The position numbers were made by a program, and so were the translations under genes. This document shows, one piece after another, positions 5,704 through 6,293 of a stretch of DNA of 6,293 nt (positions are counted from its first letter, which is position 1; each line of letters opens with the position of its first letter). Source of the stretch: Fimbriimonadaceae bacterium (lineage in GTDB: Bacteria; Armatimonadota; Fimbriimonadia; Fimbriimonadales; Fimbriimonadaceae); assembly GCA_947447315.1 (NCBI GenBank), contig CANFJD010000162.1:1-6293 (forward strand). Direction: 5' to 3'. The notes below the pieces were generated by a model. It was not told the DNA's origin, did no database searches, and worked only from the letters and a program-made list of their open reading frames with translations.

Positions 5704-6293
5704 GTGAAGATCGTCACGCTCGGTTGTGCCAAGAACGAGGTGGATAGCGAGGAAATTGCTGGCGTCCTTCAACAGGCGGGTTACCGAGTTGAAGGCGAAG
5801 GGAAGTCTACGGCGGTGACCATCATCAACACCTGTGGCTTTTTGGAGTCGGCCAAAGCGGAGTCCATCGCCGCAATTAAGGCGGCGGTGAAGGAAAAGCA
5901 CTTGGGACGCACGGGGCGCGTGATCGTGGCGGGATGTTTGGCCCAACGGCTTGGTGCCGAACTTCAGGAACTGGCACCAGGTGCGGACGCTTACGTTGGC
6001 GTGGGTCAAATGGGCCGATTCGACCAGATCATTGCCGACGTTCGAGGAAGTCGGAGCCCTCTCATAGATGTGACTCCGCCCCACCACCGATGGGCTGACA
6101 TTCCAACCCGAGCCCGAAGTGGCAACCCGTGGAGTGCCTACCTAAAGATTAGTGAAGGCTGCGATCACCGATGCACCTTTTGCACCATCCCCAGCTTTCG
6201 GGGGCGACACCAAAGTAAGCCTATTGAGCGTGTGGTAGCGGAAGCGCGTCACCTTGCTTCGCAAGGAGTGATTGAGATTAATCTCATCGCTCA
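5704..6293 (+). CDS. rimO: Ribosomal protein S12 methylthiotransferase RimO (3' end cut by window)
   Basis: I read 196 codons from the GTG at 5704 to the right edge; RimO is normally about 430-450 residues, so this is the N-terminal UPF0004 domain and the start of the radical-SAM domain. RimO adds a methylthio group to the beta-carbon of a conserved aspartate in ribosomal protein S12, using two [4Fe-4S] clusters. The cysteines of the first cluster are Cys8 (LGCAKNEVDSE), Cys44 (NTCGF) and Cys78 (AGCLAQR); those of the radical-SAM cluster are Cys153, Cys157 and Cys160 (SEGCDHRCTFCTIP). FRGRHQSKPIE (165-175) and GVIEINLIA at the end favour RimO over the tRNA enzyme MiaB. The GTG places the first cysteine at residue 8, as usual in the family. 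A second GTG in frame at 5665 would add 13 residues with no family similarity that I recognise. Neither start has a clear ribosome binding site. The frame is intact throughout the visible part. Confidence 0.95.
   Translation, partial: MKIVTLGCAKNEVDSEEIAGVLQQAGYRVEGEGKSTAVTIINTCGFLESAKAESIAAIKAAVKEKHLGRTGRVIVAGCLAQRLGAELQELAPGADAYVGVGQMGRFDQIIADVRGSRSPLIDVTPPHHRWADIPTRARSGNPWSAYLKISEGCDHRCTFCTIPSFRGRHQSKPIERVVAEARHLASQGVIEINLIA

Noticed and set aside
5566..6087. A 173-codon minus-strand open frame opposite the end of the helicase gene and the start of rimO.
   Set aside because: The plus strand carries the diagnostic RimO cysteine motifs through this stretch, and the minus-strand translation shows no domain.

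Overview
This is a 6.3 kb stretch of a bacterial chromosome. It looks moderately GC-rich by eye (I did not count) and is densely packed, with seven protein-coding genes in two divergent groups and no tRNA, rRNA, CRISPR array or insertion sequence that I can see. Housekeeping genes (rnhB, yraN, rimO) flank an accessory signalling and helicase block. The phylum cannot be fixed from this sequence. A free-living, signalling-rich lineage such as Armatimonadota, Planctomycetota or Acidobacteriota would fit, but that is a low-confidence impression. Most starts lack a well-placed Shine-Dalgarno sequence.

Leftward block (minus strand, 1563 down to 1): a regulator with a LuxR-type helix-turn-helix (HTH) domain at its N-terminus and a PAS-like domain at its C-terminus, then rnhB (ribonuclease HII), then yraN (UPF0102 nuclease-fold protein, cut by the window edge). 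Gaps of 29 and 4 bp suggest one transcript. rnhB-yraN is a widely conserved pair; the HTH-PAS gene in front of it is the unusual member.

Divergent control region (1564-1725): 162 bp with an extended -10-like element facing right, an overlapping -10-like sequence facing left, and a small dyad (CCTCA-N7-TGAGG) that could be an operator.

Rightward block (plus strand): a STAS-domain anti-sigma-factor antagonist, 5 bp later a three-domain protein (response-regulator receiver, PP2C/SpoIIE phosphatase, RsbW/SpoIIAB-like HATPase), and 39 bp later a superfamily 2 (SF2) helicase of a type common in phages and bacteria. A terminator-like hairpin overlaps the helicase stop codon. The rimO gene (S12 methylthiotransferase) then begins and runs off the right edge.

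The STAS gene and the receiver-phosphatase-kinase gene form a compact partner-switching module. A phosphorelay input at the receiver would tip the balance between phosphatase and kinase acting on the neighbouring STAS protein, whose phosphorylation state then controls a downstream target. No sigma factor or separate sensor kinase is encoded here. The kinase-like domain lacks the usual Asp of its G1 box, which raises the question whether it still phosphorylates or only binds. The divergent HTH-PAS regulator may share promoter control with this module, but that is inference from position only.
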